Shown: positions 16,801-25,925, numbered from the stretch's first letter. The stretch: 64,000 nucleotides of DNA from Pseudomonas gregormendelii (GCF_017114825.1 NZ_JADEVO010000008.1:1-64000); one strand, 5' to 3'. A program made the numbers and translations. The notes: generated by a model from the letters alone, not told the origin.

Positions 16801-17501
16801 GCGCGAGCTTCGGGCGGCAACGGCGTTACGCCGGTGGCCTGGTCCTGCAACAGCTTGTGGGCCTCACGGGCGTCCCTGGTCTTGTCGAACGCGCGACGAC
16901 CGAGGCGGGTGTACAAGGCGGTGTCGGTGAGTTTCTCCAGCAGTTCGCTGCGTTCGTTGTCGTTGGCCTTGAGGAAGGCGCTGAACTCGCTCTGGGCGAG
17001 CAGGACGGCGCGGGTGAACTGCTCGAAATTCAGGCCCAGAACGGCTTCAAGCTGCACCTTGAATTCGACCTTCTGACTGGCCAGCAATTGATCCTGGTCG
17101 AGGTCGCGCAGGCTCTGGCGACTGGCCTGCAGCTTGCCACCGGCTTTCTCCCGAGCGCGATTGGCTTCCCAGCGCGCGCGGTAGCGGCGGCCGTCGATGC
17201 CGACGAAGTCGACTTCGGCATAGCCTTCGCCCGTACCGCGACGCAGCAGGGTGCGTGGGTCGCCGGTACTGATTTCGCCGTCGGCGTCGGGGGCCTTGGC
17301 GGACACCTGGGCATTGCTCAGCCGTGGCACGGCGCCGAACAACGCCAGGCACAGGGCATCGAGCAACGTACTTTTGCCGGCACCGGTGGGCCCGGTGATG
17401 GCGAACAGACCCGCGCTGGCCAACGGCTCGGCGGTGAAGTCGATTTCAAATGGCCCGGCCAGGGAGGCGAGGTTTTTCAGGCGGATCGCGAGGATCTTCA
17501 T
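13860..17501 (-). CDS. sbcC: Exonuclease SbcC subunit (Rad50-like SMC ATPase)
   Basis: A 1213-residue protein. Walker A is in GPTGAGKSTLLDAL near residue 38. Two very long Gln/Leu-rich coiled-coil arms flank a zinc hook CPVC near residue 605. The ABC signature LSGGETFLVSLALALGLAS and Walker B SLFIDEGFGSLD lie near the C terminus. With SbcD it cuts hairpins and double-strand ends, limiting palindromic DNA, which is relevant in a genome full of REP hairpins. It overlaps sbcD by four bases. Length is somewhat above E. coli SbcC (1048), mostly in the coiled coil. Confidence 0.95.
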   Translation of the reverse strand: MKILAIRLKNLASLAGPFEIDFTAEPLASAGLFAITGPTGAGKSTLLDALCLALFGAVPRLSNAQVSAKAPDADGEISTGDPRTLLRRGTGEGYAEVDFVGIDGRRYRARWEANRAREKAGGKLQASRQSLRDLDQDQLLASQKVEFKVQLEAVLGLNFEQFTRAVLLAQSEFSAFLKANDNERSELLEKLTDTALYTRLGRRAFDKTRDAREAHKLLQDQATGVTPLPPEARAELDERFNQAQQQLKHQQAQLKQLELQHTWLKELRQLQDEQRGATEQLTSAQQDWQHLAGDRLKLTRLEQLAPQRHQFARQSELKARLAPLAAQIQQQTRQQQDLQARQAQLEQSLGNAQAALSEAQAQHTSGAPLLRQAFEAQSSLARLIKDTGLSAERKQQAEQACSEGQNTIQGLLDQQQRVVERLQRIGAELEQSTHLAPLSDAWNAYRDRLQQLMLIGNRLNKGQAELASLEQQASQAAAEWAGQKHNLEVLYKEAGAEPEAVAEQIQLLGNLLQDNRKQLRAFEELTRLWASQQALDQRVAELQQRQGAAQQERERLTQDGVKTRNELAVAEQTLTVTRELLERQRLARSASVEELREQLQADQPCPVCGSPDHPYHQPEALLQSLGRHDESEQANAQQVVDALKEKLTDLRTEVGGVIAQQKELLQQQEQLVAQQGSLAPSLQAHPLSAQLFNQDGARRDAWLAQQNSQLNQSISQDELRQTALLTLQQDAARLQQQLRNAETASQQATQHLANQQRELGNDRQRLDEELSAFSSLLPAETLDALRNEPAATFMQLDRQITQRLEQLDQQRDELSEQQQRQQTLEKEQDRQLTRVQQLEAALQQFNALAEQQQACQQQLAQLLGAHDSAEHWQQQLDQAVEQARNAQAAVSQELQSVRTGLVQLAAELKAQQEHLIALEAEERELSAKIVDWRALHPELDDGGLEQLLGVDDQQLGQLRQRLQLNEKALEQAKVLLHERDKRLASHQAQHNGNLDAEQLATALAELQGQLAASEHLCAELRAEQAEDQRRQTANQALAQRIADAYAEYQRWARLSALIGSATGDTFRKIAQAYNLDLLVHHANVQLRQLVRRYRLKRGGSMLGLLVMDTEMGDELRSVHSLSGGETFLVSLALALGLASMASSTLKIESLFIDEGFGSLDPESLQLAMDALDGLQAQGRKVAVISHVQEMHERIPVQIQVHRQGNGLSTLEVK

Positions 17502-18742
17502 GGCTGTTCGCTCTCGGTCTGAACGTCCTGCAATAACTCGGCGAAGTCTTTGAGCGTCTGCTCATCGACCTCACTCCCGTAGTTGTCCTGCCAGGCGCGG
17601 CTGAACAGTTCCTGCGGCGTGAGCTGGTCCAGCTCGATCAGTGCCATGGCGTCATCGGCACCGTCGCGCCCGCCATTGCCTGCGTACTCGGCGGCGATGC
17701 GTACCAGGCGCACGGCCTTGCCTTGCAGGGCGGTCTCGAGCTGGTGGCGCAAGTCCGGCTGCGGCTCGTCGAGGCGCACGCGCACCTCCAGCCAGGGCTG
17801 GCGCTGGACGTCGGCCAGCAGGTCGATGTTCGGCAAGTCGGCCAGTTGCAGAAGAATGTCCGCCAGGGGCGCGGGGCCGATGCGCTGCAGGTTGACCGCC
17901 CGGGGGATGAGCTTGGGTTCGACGCTGACCAGGGTCTCGCCATCCAGCGTGATGTCGAGGATCTGGTGCCGATAACCGATTTCGGAAAACGACAAGGGGA
18001 TCGGCGAGCCGCTGTAGCGGATCCGTTCTTCGCCGTTGACCTTCTGCGGCTTGTGCAGATGACCCAGTGCCACGTAGCTGATGCTTGGGCCGAACAGGCT
18101 GGCCGGCAGCGCTTCGGCATTGCCGATGATCAGGCTGCGCTCGGAGTCTTCGGACACCGAGCCGCCCGCCATGTGGGCGTGGCTGATGGCGATCAGCGCC
18201 TGCCCGGGCTTGCGCTTGGCGTTGGCGGCGGCGATCAGCCATTCGTGCACCTGGCCGATCCCGCGCAGGTAGTTGTCGCCCAACTGCGCGCCGGTGACTT
18301 CCGCCGGGCGCAGGAACGGCAGCGCCAGGCACCAGCCTACGACCTTGCCTTTGGCATTGGGCAGCGGCAGCAGCAGGCGTTCGGCGTCGAGCTGCCCGTC
18401 GTCGAGCCACAGCACCCGACCCAGGGCATGCGTGCGCAAGCGGCGCATCAAGGGGGCGGGCAGTTCGATACGTGAACCGGAATCGTGGTTGCCGGCGATC
18501 ATCACAATGGTCAGCTTGGGTTGCTGCTCATGGGCGCTGACGATGAAGTCGTAGAGGCGTTCCTGGGCTTTGACCGGCGGGTTGACGGTGTCGAACACGT
18601 CGCCGGCGATCAGCAGCACATCAGGCTGGTCGAGTTTCAGTTGGCGCAGCAGCCAGTCCAGAAAGCAGCCATGTTCGAAATCGCGTTCCTGCCCGTGCAG
18701 GTTTTGCCCAAGGTGCCAGTCGGAGGTGTGAAACAGACGCAA
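17498..18742 (-). CDS. sbcD: Exonuclease SbcD subunit (Mre11-like nuclease)
   Basis: A 414-residue protein from a TTG start at 18742, chosen because GGAG lies seven bases upstream and because family members begin right at (M)RLFHTSDWHLG; the frame itself opens at 18817. Metal-binding phosphoesterase motifs are intact: HTSDWHLG, LIAGDVFDT, MIAGNHDSG, ISHAHMAGG and ALGHLHKPQ. First gene of sbcD-sbcC-GST. Confidence 0.95.
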   Translation of the reverse strand: MRLFHTSDWHLGQNLHGQERDFEHGCFLDWLLRQLKLDQPDVLLIAGDVFDTVNPPVKAQERLYDFIVSAHEQQPKLTIVMIAGNHDSGSRIELPAPLMRRLRTHALGRVLWLDDGQLDAERLLLPLPNAKGKVVGWCLALPFLRPAEVTGAQLGDNYLRGIGQVHEWLIAAANAKRKPGQALIAISHAHMAGGSVSEDSERSLIIGNAEALPASLFGPSISYVALGHLHKPQKVNGEERIRYSGSPIPLSFSEIGYRHQILDITLDGETLVSVEPKLIPRAVNLQRIGPAPLADILLQLADLPNIDLLADVQRQPWLEVRVRLDEPQPDLRHQLETALQGKAVRLVRIAAEYAGNGGRDGADDAMALIELDQLTPQELFSRAWQDNYGSEVDEQTLKDFAELLQDVQTESEQP

Positions 18743-18842
18743 GGCAAACTCCGTTGGAGATAAGGTGATGGCCGCGTGAACAATGAAAGCGGCGAAAGGG
18801 GGAGAGTTTACTGGCAAAAAGTCAGGAATGCCGTAAGGCAGA

Positions 18843-18922
18843 AAAGATCGCAGCCTGCGGCAGCTCCTACGGGTGTACGCCGTCCCTTTGCAGGAGCTGC
18901 CGCAGGCTGCGATCTTTTGATC
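18843..18922. repeat. REPIN between sbcD and batD
   Basis: Inverted arms of the GCTGCCGCAGGCTGCGATC family. The right arm abuts the stop codon of batD, so it may act as the 3' end structure of that transcript. Confidence 0.9.
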
Positions 18923-20563
18923 TTATTTGGGATACAACGGCGGCAGGCCACTGTCGCCCACCGGGTCCTGGACCCGCTCGGCAATCGGGATCGCCTTGAT
19001 CGCCCGCCACAGGTCATCACCTTGCCAATACTGGCCGGTCTCGCTGTACAGGGCGCCGTTGAGGCCGTCCAGGGCATCGGACAGCGGGACGAAGCGTGCG
19101 GCCATGTCGGCCAGGGTTTCCGGTTGTTGTCGAGCCCAGGCATCCAGGGCCTGGCGGGTGGCGTGGGAATCGTTGGCCTGGCAGGCGCGCTTGAGCTCGT
19201 CGAGCACGGTGCGTGGGCTCGGGCCTGTCTGCGCAGCACGCAGGATCGCCGGTTGCCAGCGGGCACGCCACCACAGGCCGAACCCCAGTAATGTGGTGCA
19301 GGCCAGAAGCAACGTGCTGAGTTTCCACCACCACAGGCTTTCGCTGTCGGCGCTGCTCATGGCTTGCGGGGTGCTCGCGGGGGTGTCGACCACCAGGCTG
19401 GGGTTGTTGGCCACCTGCAGGGTTTGTGCGGCCAGGCTGGTGTGCTCCAGGTGATCTTCGAAGGTGTTCCACCAGACCACTTCAACGGCCGGCAATTCGA
19501 TCGCACCGCTGCGGGTCGGTACCAGGGCCTCGCGTTCCTCGCGGCTGCCCACCAGGCCGCGCTCACCGTTGTGGTTGGCCAGTACCGGTTGATCGGGATA
19601 GCGGCGCAGCCCATTGATCTCGGTGGCCGGTAGCGGTGGCAGCTGCGAACTGGCCAGGCCCTCGGCCTTCAGGGTCAGGCTGCGGGTCAGTGAATCGCCC
19701 ACTTGAGCCTGGTCCGCAGGTGGGTTCCAGCTCTCGCTCAGGCTGATGCTGCGCGCCGGCAGCCAGGGTACGTCGGCGGGCCAGGTGGCGGGCTTGGCCT
19801 TGACGTCGAGCAGAATGGCCGGGGAGCCAACGCGCATCAGTTTTCCGGATTTCGGTGCCTGGGCGTCGCCGTCCTGGGCCGGTTGTGTATCGACCAGGGT
19901 GGCGCTGAATACCTGCGCCGGAATGGTTAATTCGCCGCTGTGCTGGGGGTAGATGGCATAGCGCATCTCGATCACGCCGTGGCGCAGGTCGTTGATGACT
20001 TTCTCGTAGGTCCGCGACTCGCCCAATTGCTCGATGCGCGCATCGGGGATCTGCAAGGGCGTCAGGCTGCTGTCGTCGTACAGCGACACCGAGTGATAAA
20101 TGCGCAAGGTCAGGATCGCCTGGGCCTGCACGTACACGCTGGTCTGATCCAGGCTGACTTCGAGGAAAACCGGCTGCAGCTTTTTCGCGCCGTCCTGGGT
20201 TTCGCCCTCGACCACTTGCACGGTAAGTGGCTCGCTGTGCGCATCGCCCAACTGCAACGAGGGAATGACCACGCTGCCGTTCTGCCGGGGCAGCAGGGTG
20301 ACGATCCAGCGGGTGGTGGCCTGGTTGTCACCGTTGAGGGTATTGAGCTGGTTGACCTGGCGGGTACCGCGTACTTCGAAGAAGGGCTCCAGTGGCGCCA
20401 GGTCCGGTTTGCCGAATTGGGTCACATCGTCCGACTCCAGGGTCAGCTCCACGGTCTCGCCGGAGCTCAGGCGGCCGCGATCGACGCTGGCGACCAGGCC
20501 CGCCGCCTGGGCTTGAACGGTGCAGCACAGCAGTGCGAGTAAGGAGGCGGTGAAGCGGTTCAT
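18923..20563 (-). CDS. batD: BatD-like membrane protein (last gene of the bat operon)
   Basis: A 546-residue protein with a Sec signal peptide (MNRFTASLLALLCCTVQAQA). A long periplasmic beta-sandwich region contains BatD motifs such as VEVTLESDD-like ELTLESDDVTQFGKPDL, YPQHSGELTIP, GLVGSREEREALVPTRSG and EVVWWNTFED. A membrane segment near 405-425 (WWKLSTLLLACTTLLGFGLWW) precedes a cytoplasmic helical tail. BatD proteins occur with MoxR and VWA proteins in envelope-stress or complex-assembly operons. The gene overlaps batB by four bases and ends at a REPIN. Confidence 0.85.
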   Translation of the reverse strand: MNRFTASLLALLCCTVQAQAAGLVASVDRGRLSSGETVELTLESDDVTQFGKPDLAPLEPFFEVRGTRQVNQLNTLNGDNQATTRWIVTLLPRQNGSVVIPSLQLGDAHSEPLTVQVVEGETQDGAKKLQPVFLEVSLDQTSVYVQAQAILTLRIYHSVSLYDDSSLTPLQIPDARIEQLGESRTYEKVINDLRHGVIEMRYAIYPQHSGELTIPAQVFSATLVDTQPAQDGDAQAPKSGKLMRVGSPAILLDVKAKPATWPADVPWLPARSISLSESWNPPADQAQVGDSLTRSLTLKAEGLASSQLPPLPATEINGLRRYPDQPVLANHNGERGLVGSREEREALVPTRSGAIELPAVEVVWWNTFEDHLEHTSLAAQTLQVANNPSLVVDTPASTPQAMSSADSESLWWWKLSTLLLACTTLLGFGLWWRARWQPAILRAAQTGPSPRTVLDELKRACQANDSHATRQALDAWARQQPETLADMAARFVPLSDALDGLNGALYSETGQYWQGDDLWRAIKAIPIAERVQDPVGDSGLPPLYPK

Positions 20564-22302
20564 CGAGTGGTTCCCTGATCCTGATGTTGTTGCTGTTCGT
20601 ACCAGAATTTGCGTCTGAGCAACTCTCCCGGGTCATCCGGGATCTTGCGCAGCCATTGCTCCAGGGCCTGGCGCTGCTCGCCGTCAATCGCCTCGGCGGC
20701 CGGGCGCAACGGCGGCGTGGTGTGCTGTTCATCGCCCAGCTCACTGCCGGGCACTTCATTGGCCCCGGGTTTTGGCGGGGTAGTCGGCTCATCTTCGCCG
20801 GGCTCCGGGCTGGCCTGCGGTGCATCGCTGGCGGACTCACCTTCGCTGGCCGGCTGGGTCGCGGCGCCAGGGGCCGGCTCGGGCTCGGAAGCCGGTGACG
20901 GGTCGTCGGGTTCCTGCTGCGCCTCGACCGACGGCGAGGTGCTCTTCTGCTTGAGCAGGTCTTCCACCAACGCCTTGTTGGTCAGCGCCGGACGCAAATC
21001 CGGCTGGCGTTCCAGTGCCTGGTCGTACGCGTCCAGTGCCGCTTCGAGTTCACCGCTGCGAGCCAGGGCATTGCCACGATTGTAGTGGGCATGCGCGTCG
21101 TCGCCCTGGGCAAACCGCTGGGCGGCGCCACTGTAGTCGCCAGCCTCATAGAGCGCGACACCTTGCCACTGTGGATCCTGGAAGTGCTGCGCTGCCTCGG
21201 CCGGGCGTTTCTGCTTGAGCAGGTGCAGCCCTTGCTGGTCCGGGCGCAACCACAGGTCTTCGAACTCGAAGGCATAACTTTTCTGCGGCATCAGCAACAG
21301 CAGCGGCAGGCAGAACAGCCAGCCCCGTCGACCGGCGCACGCCGCCAGCAACAGCAGCGGCAACAACAGCCAGTAACCCTGATCCGCCCAGGTGTCGAGG
21401 CGCAGGGTCTGGCCGTCGTTGCGCATTGCCCGCGGACCGTCAAACAGTCCCAGGGCACGCAGGTCGGTGTCCTCCAGGCGAGCGTGGCGGTAACGGCCGT
21501 CCATGGCGTTGGCGAACGCTTTGAGGCTGGGCTCGTCGAGGCGAGGCACCAGGATCGCGCCCTGGTCGTCCTTGAGGAAGCTGCCATCCTCCAGGGTGAT
21601 CGGCGCGCCCTCGGCGGTGCCGATACCGAGCATCAGCAATTGCGTGGACTGGCCCCCCAGTGCCTGGCGAATGCCCTGACGCTCCTGTTCGGTGAGGGTG
21701 GCGCCAATCAGTAGGATGCGTCCGTCGCCAAGCGCCGCCTGCTTGAGCAGCGCAAGTGCCTTGACCACCGCCAGGTCAGCGCGATGGCCCGGTTGCGGCA
21801 TCAGCGATGGCTTGAGGGCGTCCAGAAGATTGCGGCTGGTGGCCAGGTCGTCGGTCAGGGGCACCAGTGTATGGGCGCTGCCGGCATAGACAACGATCGC
21901 CGTTTGCGCATCGCTGCGATGCTGCAGCAGATCGAACAGCTTGCGCCGCGCTTGCTCCAGGCGGTTTGGCGGCACATCCGTGGCGAGCATTTCCGGGGTC
22001 AGCTCCAGCACCACCACCAGTGGGTCGGCAGGTTTCTGGCTGGTTTGCTCGACGCGCTCCCAACCCGGCCCAAGCAGGGCCACAAGCCCCAGCGTCCAGG
22101 CCAGGCCGAGGGCCACCCAAGGCAGCTTGCTATCGCGTCCACTGCCGCCACTGAGCAGCGCCGCATGGAAGGCCGGCGGCAAGATCATCTGCCAGCGACC
22201 CGCCCGTTTTTGCCGGTGCCACAGCTGCCACAGCAACCAGGCCAGCAGCGGCAATACCAGAAGCCAGGCGGGACGGAACCAGAAGGGCCAGAGCGCGCTC
22301 AT
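20560..22302 (-). CDS. batB: BatB/BatC fusion: VWA domain with degenerate MIDAS plus TPR
   Basis: A 580-residue membrane protein. Two N-terminal membrane segments are followed by a von Willebrand A domain (about 80-290). The metal-site motif DxSxS is replaced by ELTPE (VVVLELTPEMLATD), so it probably does not bind metal in the usual way. Another hydrophobic pair (WLLLPLLLLAA; WLFCLPLLLLMP) precedes TPR units at about 350-450 (ALYEAGDYSGAAQRFAQG, HYNRGNALARSGELEAALDAYDQAL). The tail is Pro/Glu/Ser-rich, then Arg-rich. This is the BatB-BatC fusion seen in many gammaproteobacteria. Overlaps its neighbours by four bases on both sides. Confidence 0.87.
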   Translation of the reverse strand: MSALWPFWFRPAWLLVLPLLAWLLWQLWHRQKRAGRWQMILPPAFHAALLSGGSGRDSKLPWVALGLAWTLGLVALLGPGWERVEQTSQKPADPLVVVLELTPEMLATDVPPNRLEQARRKLFDLLQHRSDAQTAIVVYAGSAHTLVPLTDDLATSRNLLDALKPSLMPQPGHRADLAVVKALALLKQAALGDGRILLIGATLTEQERQGIRQALGGQSTQLLMLGIGTAEGAPITLEDGSFLKDDQGAILVPRLDEPSLKAFANAMDGRYRHARLEDTDLRALGLFDGPRAMRNDGQTLRLDTWADQGYWLLLPLLLLAACAGRRGWLFCLPLLLLMPQKSYAFEFEDLWLRPDQQGLHLLKQKRPAEAAQHFQDPQWQGVALYEAGDYSGAAQRFAQGDDAHAHYNRGNALARSGELEAALDAYDQALERQPDLRPALTNKALVEDLLKQKSTSPSVEAQQEPDDPSPASEPEPAPGAATQPASEGESASDAPQASPEPGEDEPTTPPKPGANEVPGSELGDEQHTTPPLRPAAEAIDGEQRQALEQWLRKIPDDPGELLRRKFWYEQQQHQDQGTTR

Positions 22303-23378
22303 CGGCGTCTCCGCAGGCGCAGGCGCTCAAGTCGTTTGCGCCAGCCGGGCAGTTGCGATTGCAAGAACAGTTCCTTGGTGAACAGGCGTTGCAGCAGGTT
22401 GTTTGGCCAGCGTTCGCGGGCCACCAGCAACATGCTCAACACCAGCGCGAGTGCCAGCGGCCAGTGGTAAAGCGATTGGGCCGGGCGCGCCTGGGTCGGC
22501 TGCTGAGTCACCGGCTCCAGCTGGTCGAGGGTGTCTTTGATCAACTCCAGCTCCTTGCCGTCGCGTGCGCGGAAGTAGCGGCCGCCGGTGACCTCGGCGA
22601 TCGCCTTGAGCGATGGTTCGTCCAGGTCCAGGCTCGGGTTGACGCCGAGAAAACCTGCAGTGCCGCTTTCCTCGGGATCGGCGCCGATACCGATCGGGTA
22701 GATCTTTACGCCCTCATTGGCGGCCAGGCGCGCGGCCGTCAGCGGATCGATCTCGCCACCATTGTTGGCGCCGTCCGTGACCAGGATCAGCACGCGGCTG
22801 TTGGCCGGGCGCAATCGCAGGCGTTTCAGGGCCAGGCCAATGGCATCGCCAATAGCGGTGTTCTTGCCGGCGATGCCGATCCGAGCCTCGTCGAGCCATA
22901 CCCGCACGGTGCGCCGGTCAAAGGTCAGCGGGGCTTGCAGGTAGGCCTGACTGCCGAACAGGATCAGGCCGACCCGATCGCCCTCGCGACCCTCGAGAAA
23001 ATCCCCCAGCAAGTGCTGGACCAGATCCAACCGGCTGACGTTTTCGTCCTGCCAGCGCATGTCGGGGAAATCCATGGAGCCGGAGACGTCCACGGCCACC
23101 AGCAGGTCGCGACCACTGGCGGCGATTGGCAGCGGCTCGCCGAGCCATTGCGGGCGTGCAGCAGCTATCAGTAACAACAGCCACAGCAAAATGTACGGTG
23201 CCTGCTGGCGCCAGGCCGGGAGATTGGCGCGGGCACGACGTCGAGCCAGGCCTTCAAGGTCATTGAGAAAGCTGACTTTCAGTGCGGGCTCGCCACTGTC
23301 GGCCACCGGCAGCAGCACCCGCATCAACCAGGGCAGCGGCAGCAGGGCGAAGATCCACGGCCAGGCGAACTCAAACAT
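22299..23378 (-). CDS. batA: BatA VWA-domain membrane protein
   Basis: A 359-residue protein. Membrane segments at about 5-20 and 60-75 anchor a VWA domain with an intact MIDAS: DVSGSM in LLVAVDVSGSMDFPD, TxxT-like GKNTAIGDAIG, and LVTDGANNGG. A third hydrophobic segment lies near 320 and an Arg-rich tail follows. Unlike its paralogue BatB, it should bind Mg. It overlaps DUF4381 by eight bases and batB by four. Confidence 0.9.
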   Translation of the reverse strand: MFEFAWPWIFALLPLPWLMRVLLPVADSGEPALKVSFLNDLEGLARRRARANLPAWRQQAPYILLWLLLLIAAARPQWLGEPLPIAASGRDLLVAVDVSGSMDFPDMRWQDENVSRLDLVQHLLGDFLEGREGDRVGLILFGSQAYLQAPLTFDRRTVRVWLDEARIGIAGKNTAIGDAIGLALKRLRLRPANSRVLILVTDGANNGGEIDPLTAARLAANEGVKIYPIGIGADPEESGTAGFLGVNPSLDLDEPSLKAIAEVTGGRYFRARDGKELELIKDTLDQLEPVTQQPTQARPAQSLYHWPLALALVLSMLLVARERWPNNLLQRLFTKELFLQSQLPGWRKRLERLRLRRRR

Positions 23379-23865
23379 GTTTGCGAATCCAGGTGTCGAT
23401 GGCCTGGGTCAGGCCGGCGATGGCCTTGTCATCGAGTTTGCACTCGGGCTTGTAGGCGCCTTCGACCAGCACCATCCAGCGCGTCAGTCCGGCAGCCGGG
23501 CAGCGGTTATCGAGGAACGCCAACCATTTGCGCCCGTTGAGCGTGTGGCTCTGGCTGTAGGGGTAGTGGTTGCGGCACAGGCGTTTGAGCAGCCCGTTGA
23601 GTTGCTGCAACCAGGCGCCCGCCGGCGCGCCATCGTAGGGCTTGGGCATCATGGCCAGTTCCGCCAGGGCGGCGACACGCACCGGGTCCAGCGGTTGCTC
23701 GGCGCGCACGATCGGGCGCTTGTCGGGAATCAACCGACGCAGCTGCCACAGGCCGAAGCCGAGCAGTGGCAGTAGCAACAGCAGCAGCCACCAGCCGGGC
23801 GCGGGTGGCCAGAAACCGATCGGGGAGGGGGTGATCAGCGGTTGCAATTGCTCGAGGCTGCTCAT
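23371..23865 (-). CDS. DUF4381 membrane protein of the bat operon
   Basis: A 164-residue protein. It has the family pattern ITPSPIGFWPPAPGWWLLLLLLPLLGFG near the N terminus (membrane segment about 25-45), then a cytoplasmic helical domain with LNGLLKRLCRNHYP, KWLAFLD and LVEGAYKPE. It always accompanies BatA/BatB/DUF58 genes; function unknown. Confidence 0.85.
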   Translation of the reverse strand: MSSLEQLQPLITPSPIGFWPPAPGWWLLLLLLPLLGFGLWQLRRLIPDKRPIVRAEQPLDPVRVAALAELAMMPKPYDGAPAGAWLQQLNGLLKRLCRNHYPYSQSHTLNGRKWLAFLDNRCPAAGLTRWMVLVEGAYKPECKLDDKAIAGLTQAIDTWIRKHV

Positions 23866-24815
23866 CGACCTTTCCCCGGTTTTTGCGGGTTGAGGTACTC
23901 GCGCAGTTGCTCGACCATTTCACTTTGGGTGCTCAGGGGCATCAGCAGCACCCGCAACTTCTGCGCCAGCAGTTCCCAGCGGGCGACGCGCGCTTCAGCC
24001 TGGGCGCGATAGGCCTGGCGCAGCTCGAAATTGAGGGTGTCGAGCTCCAGTTGCGCGCCGCGTTCGGCGAAGCGCAACAGCCCCGCAGCGGGCAGGGCAT
24101 GATCGAGTGGGTCGGACACCGGCAGCAGCAGCAGGTCGCAATGACGGGATAACAGGCTCAGCTGTTGCTCGGAGCCTTCCGTCAGGGCGCGCTCATCGCA
24201 GATCACGATCACCAGGCTGCCCGGACGTAGCACTTCCCGGGCGCGGCGCAGGGCCAGGTTGAGGGCGTCGCGATGGGTCTCGCCCTCGGTGTGCAGGGAC
24301 TGGTTGACCCGCACCAGGCGGTTGAGCAGTTGCAGCAGGCTTTGCTTGCTACGGCGCGGCTTGATCTCGTAATGCTCATTGTCGCCGAACACCAGGCCGC
24401 CCACGCGGTCATTATGGCCCAACGCAGCCCAGCCGATCAGGCTCGCTGCCTGGGCAGCCAGCACCGACTTGAACATCAGCCCGGAGCCGAAAAACAGCCG
24501 GCGGCTCTGTTCGACCATGATAAAAATCGGCCGCTCGCGCTCTTCATGGAACAACTTGGTGTGGGGTTCCTGGGTGCGCGCGGTCACGCGCCAATCGATG
24601 GTGCGCACATCGTCCCCTGCCTGGTAGACCCGTACCTGATCGAAATCCACGCCCCGGCCGCGCAGCTTGGAGTGATGCAGGCCAATCAACGGGCTGCGCT
24701 GGCTCGGCGTGGAAAACAGCTGCACCTCGCGCACGCGATGGCGCATTTCGATCAATTCGGCGAGGCTGACACGAATACCCGGCTCGGGCAGCGGGAGGCT
24801 GTTCATCGGGGTCAA
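23862..24815 (-). CDS. DUF58 domain protein
   Basis: A 317-residue soluble protein. The DUF58 hallmark is clear: GRGVDFDQVRVYQAGDDVRTIDWRVTART (split as RGVDFDQVRVYQAGDD and VRTIDWRVTART), followed by a VWA-like fold (PIFIMVEQSRRLFFGS; DxSxS is not conserved). Such proteins partner MoxR ATPases as putative metal-chelation or folding chaperones. Overlaps moxR and DUF4381 by four bases each. Confidence 0.88.
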   Translation of the reverse strand: MTPMNSLPLPEPGIRVSLAELIEMRHRVREVQLFSTPSQRSPLIGLHHSKLRGRGVDFDQVRVYQAGDDVRTIDWRVTARTQEPHTKLFHEERERPIFIMVEQSRRLFFGSGLMFKSVLAAQAASLIGWAALGHNDRVGGLVFGDNEHYEIKPRRSKQSLLQLLNRLVRVNQSLHTEGETHRDALNLALRRAREVLRPGSLVIVICDERALTEGSEQQLSLLSRHCDLLLLPVSDPLDHALPAAGLLRFAERGAQLELDTLNFELRQAYRAQAEARVARWELLAQKLRVLLMPLSTQSEMVEQLREYLNPQKPGKGR

Positions 24816-25771
24816 GCGACGGCTACGACGTCGAGAATCCGCTGGACCACCCGGTCCTGGTCAATGCCTGCGGCTTCGGCTTCGAAGGACAGAATGATGC
24901 GGTGACGCAATACGTCGAACAACACCGCCTGGATGTCTTCCGGGCTGACGAAGTCGCGACCCGCGAGCCAGGCATGAGCCCTGGCGCAGCGGTCCAGGGC
25001 GATCGAGCCCCGCGGGCTTGCGCCATAAGCGATCCACTCGGCCATCTCCGGATCGAACTTGCCCGGGGTGCGGGTGGCCATGACCAGTTGCACCAGGTAC
25101 TCCTCTACTGCGTCAGCCATGTAAAGGCCGAGGATTTCCTTGCGCGCGGCGAAGATCGCCTGCTGGCTGACCCGACGCTCGGGTTTGGTTTCGCCGTTAA
25201 GCGCTTCGCCGCGGGCCTGCTGCAGGATCCGGCGCTCGACTGCAGCATCCGGAAAGCCGATCTTCACGTGCATCAGGAAACGGTCAAGCTGGGCCTCGGG
25301 CAGGGGATAGGTGCCTTCCTGTTCGATGGGGTTTTGCGTCGCCATCACCAGGAACAGCGGCGACAGGTCATAAGTACTGCGCCCAACGCTGACCTGGCGC
25401 TCGGCCATGGCCTCCAGCAACGCCGACTGCACCTTGGCCGGGGCCCGGTTGATCTCGTCAGCCAGCACCAGGTTATGGAAGATCGGCCCTTGCTGGAACA
25501 CGAAACTGCCGGTTTCCGGCCGATAGATTTCCGTGCCGGTGATGTCGGCGGGCAACAGGTCGGGGGTGAACTGGATTCGATGGAACTGCGCCTCGATGCC
25601 CTCGGCGAGCTCCTTGATGGCCTTGGTTTTAGCCAGCCCGGGAGCGCCCTCGACCAGCATATGGCCGTCGGCGAGCAAGGCGATGAGCAAGCGCTCGATG
25701 AGTTTTTCCTGGCCGAGAATCTGCGTTGAAAGAAAGGTTCGCAGCGCGAGCAGCGCTTCACGATGTTCCAT
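24812..25771 (-). CDS. moxR: MoxR-family AAA+ ATPase
   Basis: A 319-residue ATPase, first gene of the six-gene operon. Walker A-like GAPGLAKTKAIKEL (about 38-51), Walker B LVLADEINRAP, sensor MATQNPIEQEGTYPLPEAQLDRF, and C-terminal lid region YGASPRGSIALDRCARAHA. AGGAA lies upstream of the ATG. MoxR ATPases are thought to insert cofactors or remodel the VWA proteins encoded downstream; here those are BatA and BatB. Confidence 0.92.
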   Translation of the reverse strand: MEHREALLALRTFLSTQILGQEKLIERLLIALLADGHMLVEGAPGLAKTKAIKELAEGIEAQFHRIQFTPDLLPADITGTEIYRPETGSFVFQQGPIFHNLVLADEINRAPAKVQSALLEAMAERQVSVGRSTYDLSPLFLVMATQNPIEQEGTYPLPEAQLDRFLMHVKIGFPDAAVERRILQQARGEALNGETKPERRVSQQAIFAARKEILGLYMADAVEEYLVQLVMATRTPGKFDPEMAEWIAYGASPRGSIALDRCARAHAWLAGRDFVSPEDIQAVLFDVLRHRIILSFEAEAAGIDQDRVVQRILDVVAVA

Positions 25772-25925
25772 CGATGACTGTTCCTGGAAAGGGTGACCGC
25801 AGACGTTGCGATAACGCCGAGGGCTGGGGGCGTTACTTTAATGCATGGCGGGGGGTGGCGACTAACGGCTTTTTGCGTGAAATGGGGGAATTGAATGGCG
25901 GGCGCTCATGCGCAGCGTGTTTTTT

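Noticed and set aside
15384..17522. 712-codon open frame on the + strand
   Set aside because: Antisense to sbcC; Leu/Gln-rich translation mirrors the coiled-coil codons and it has no recognisable domain.
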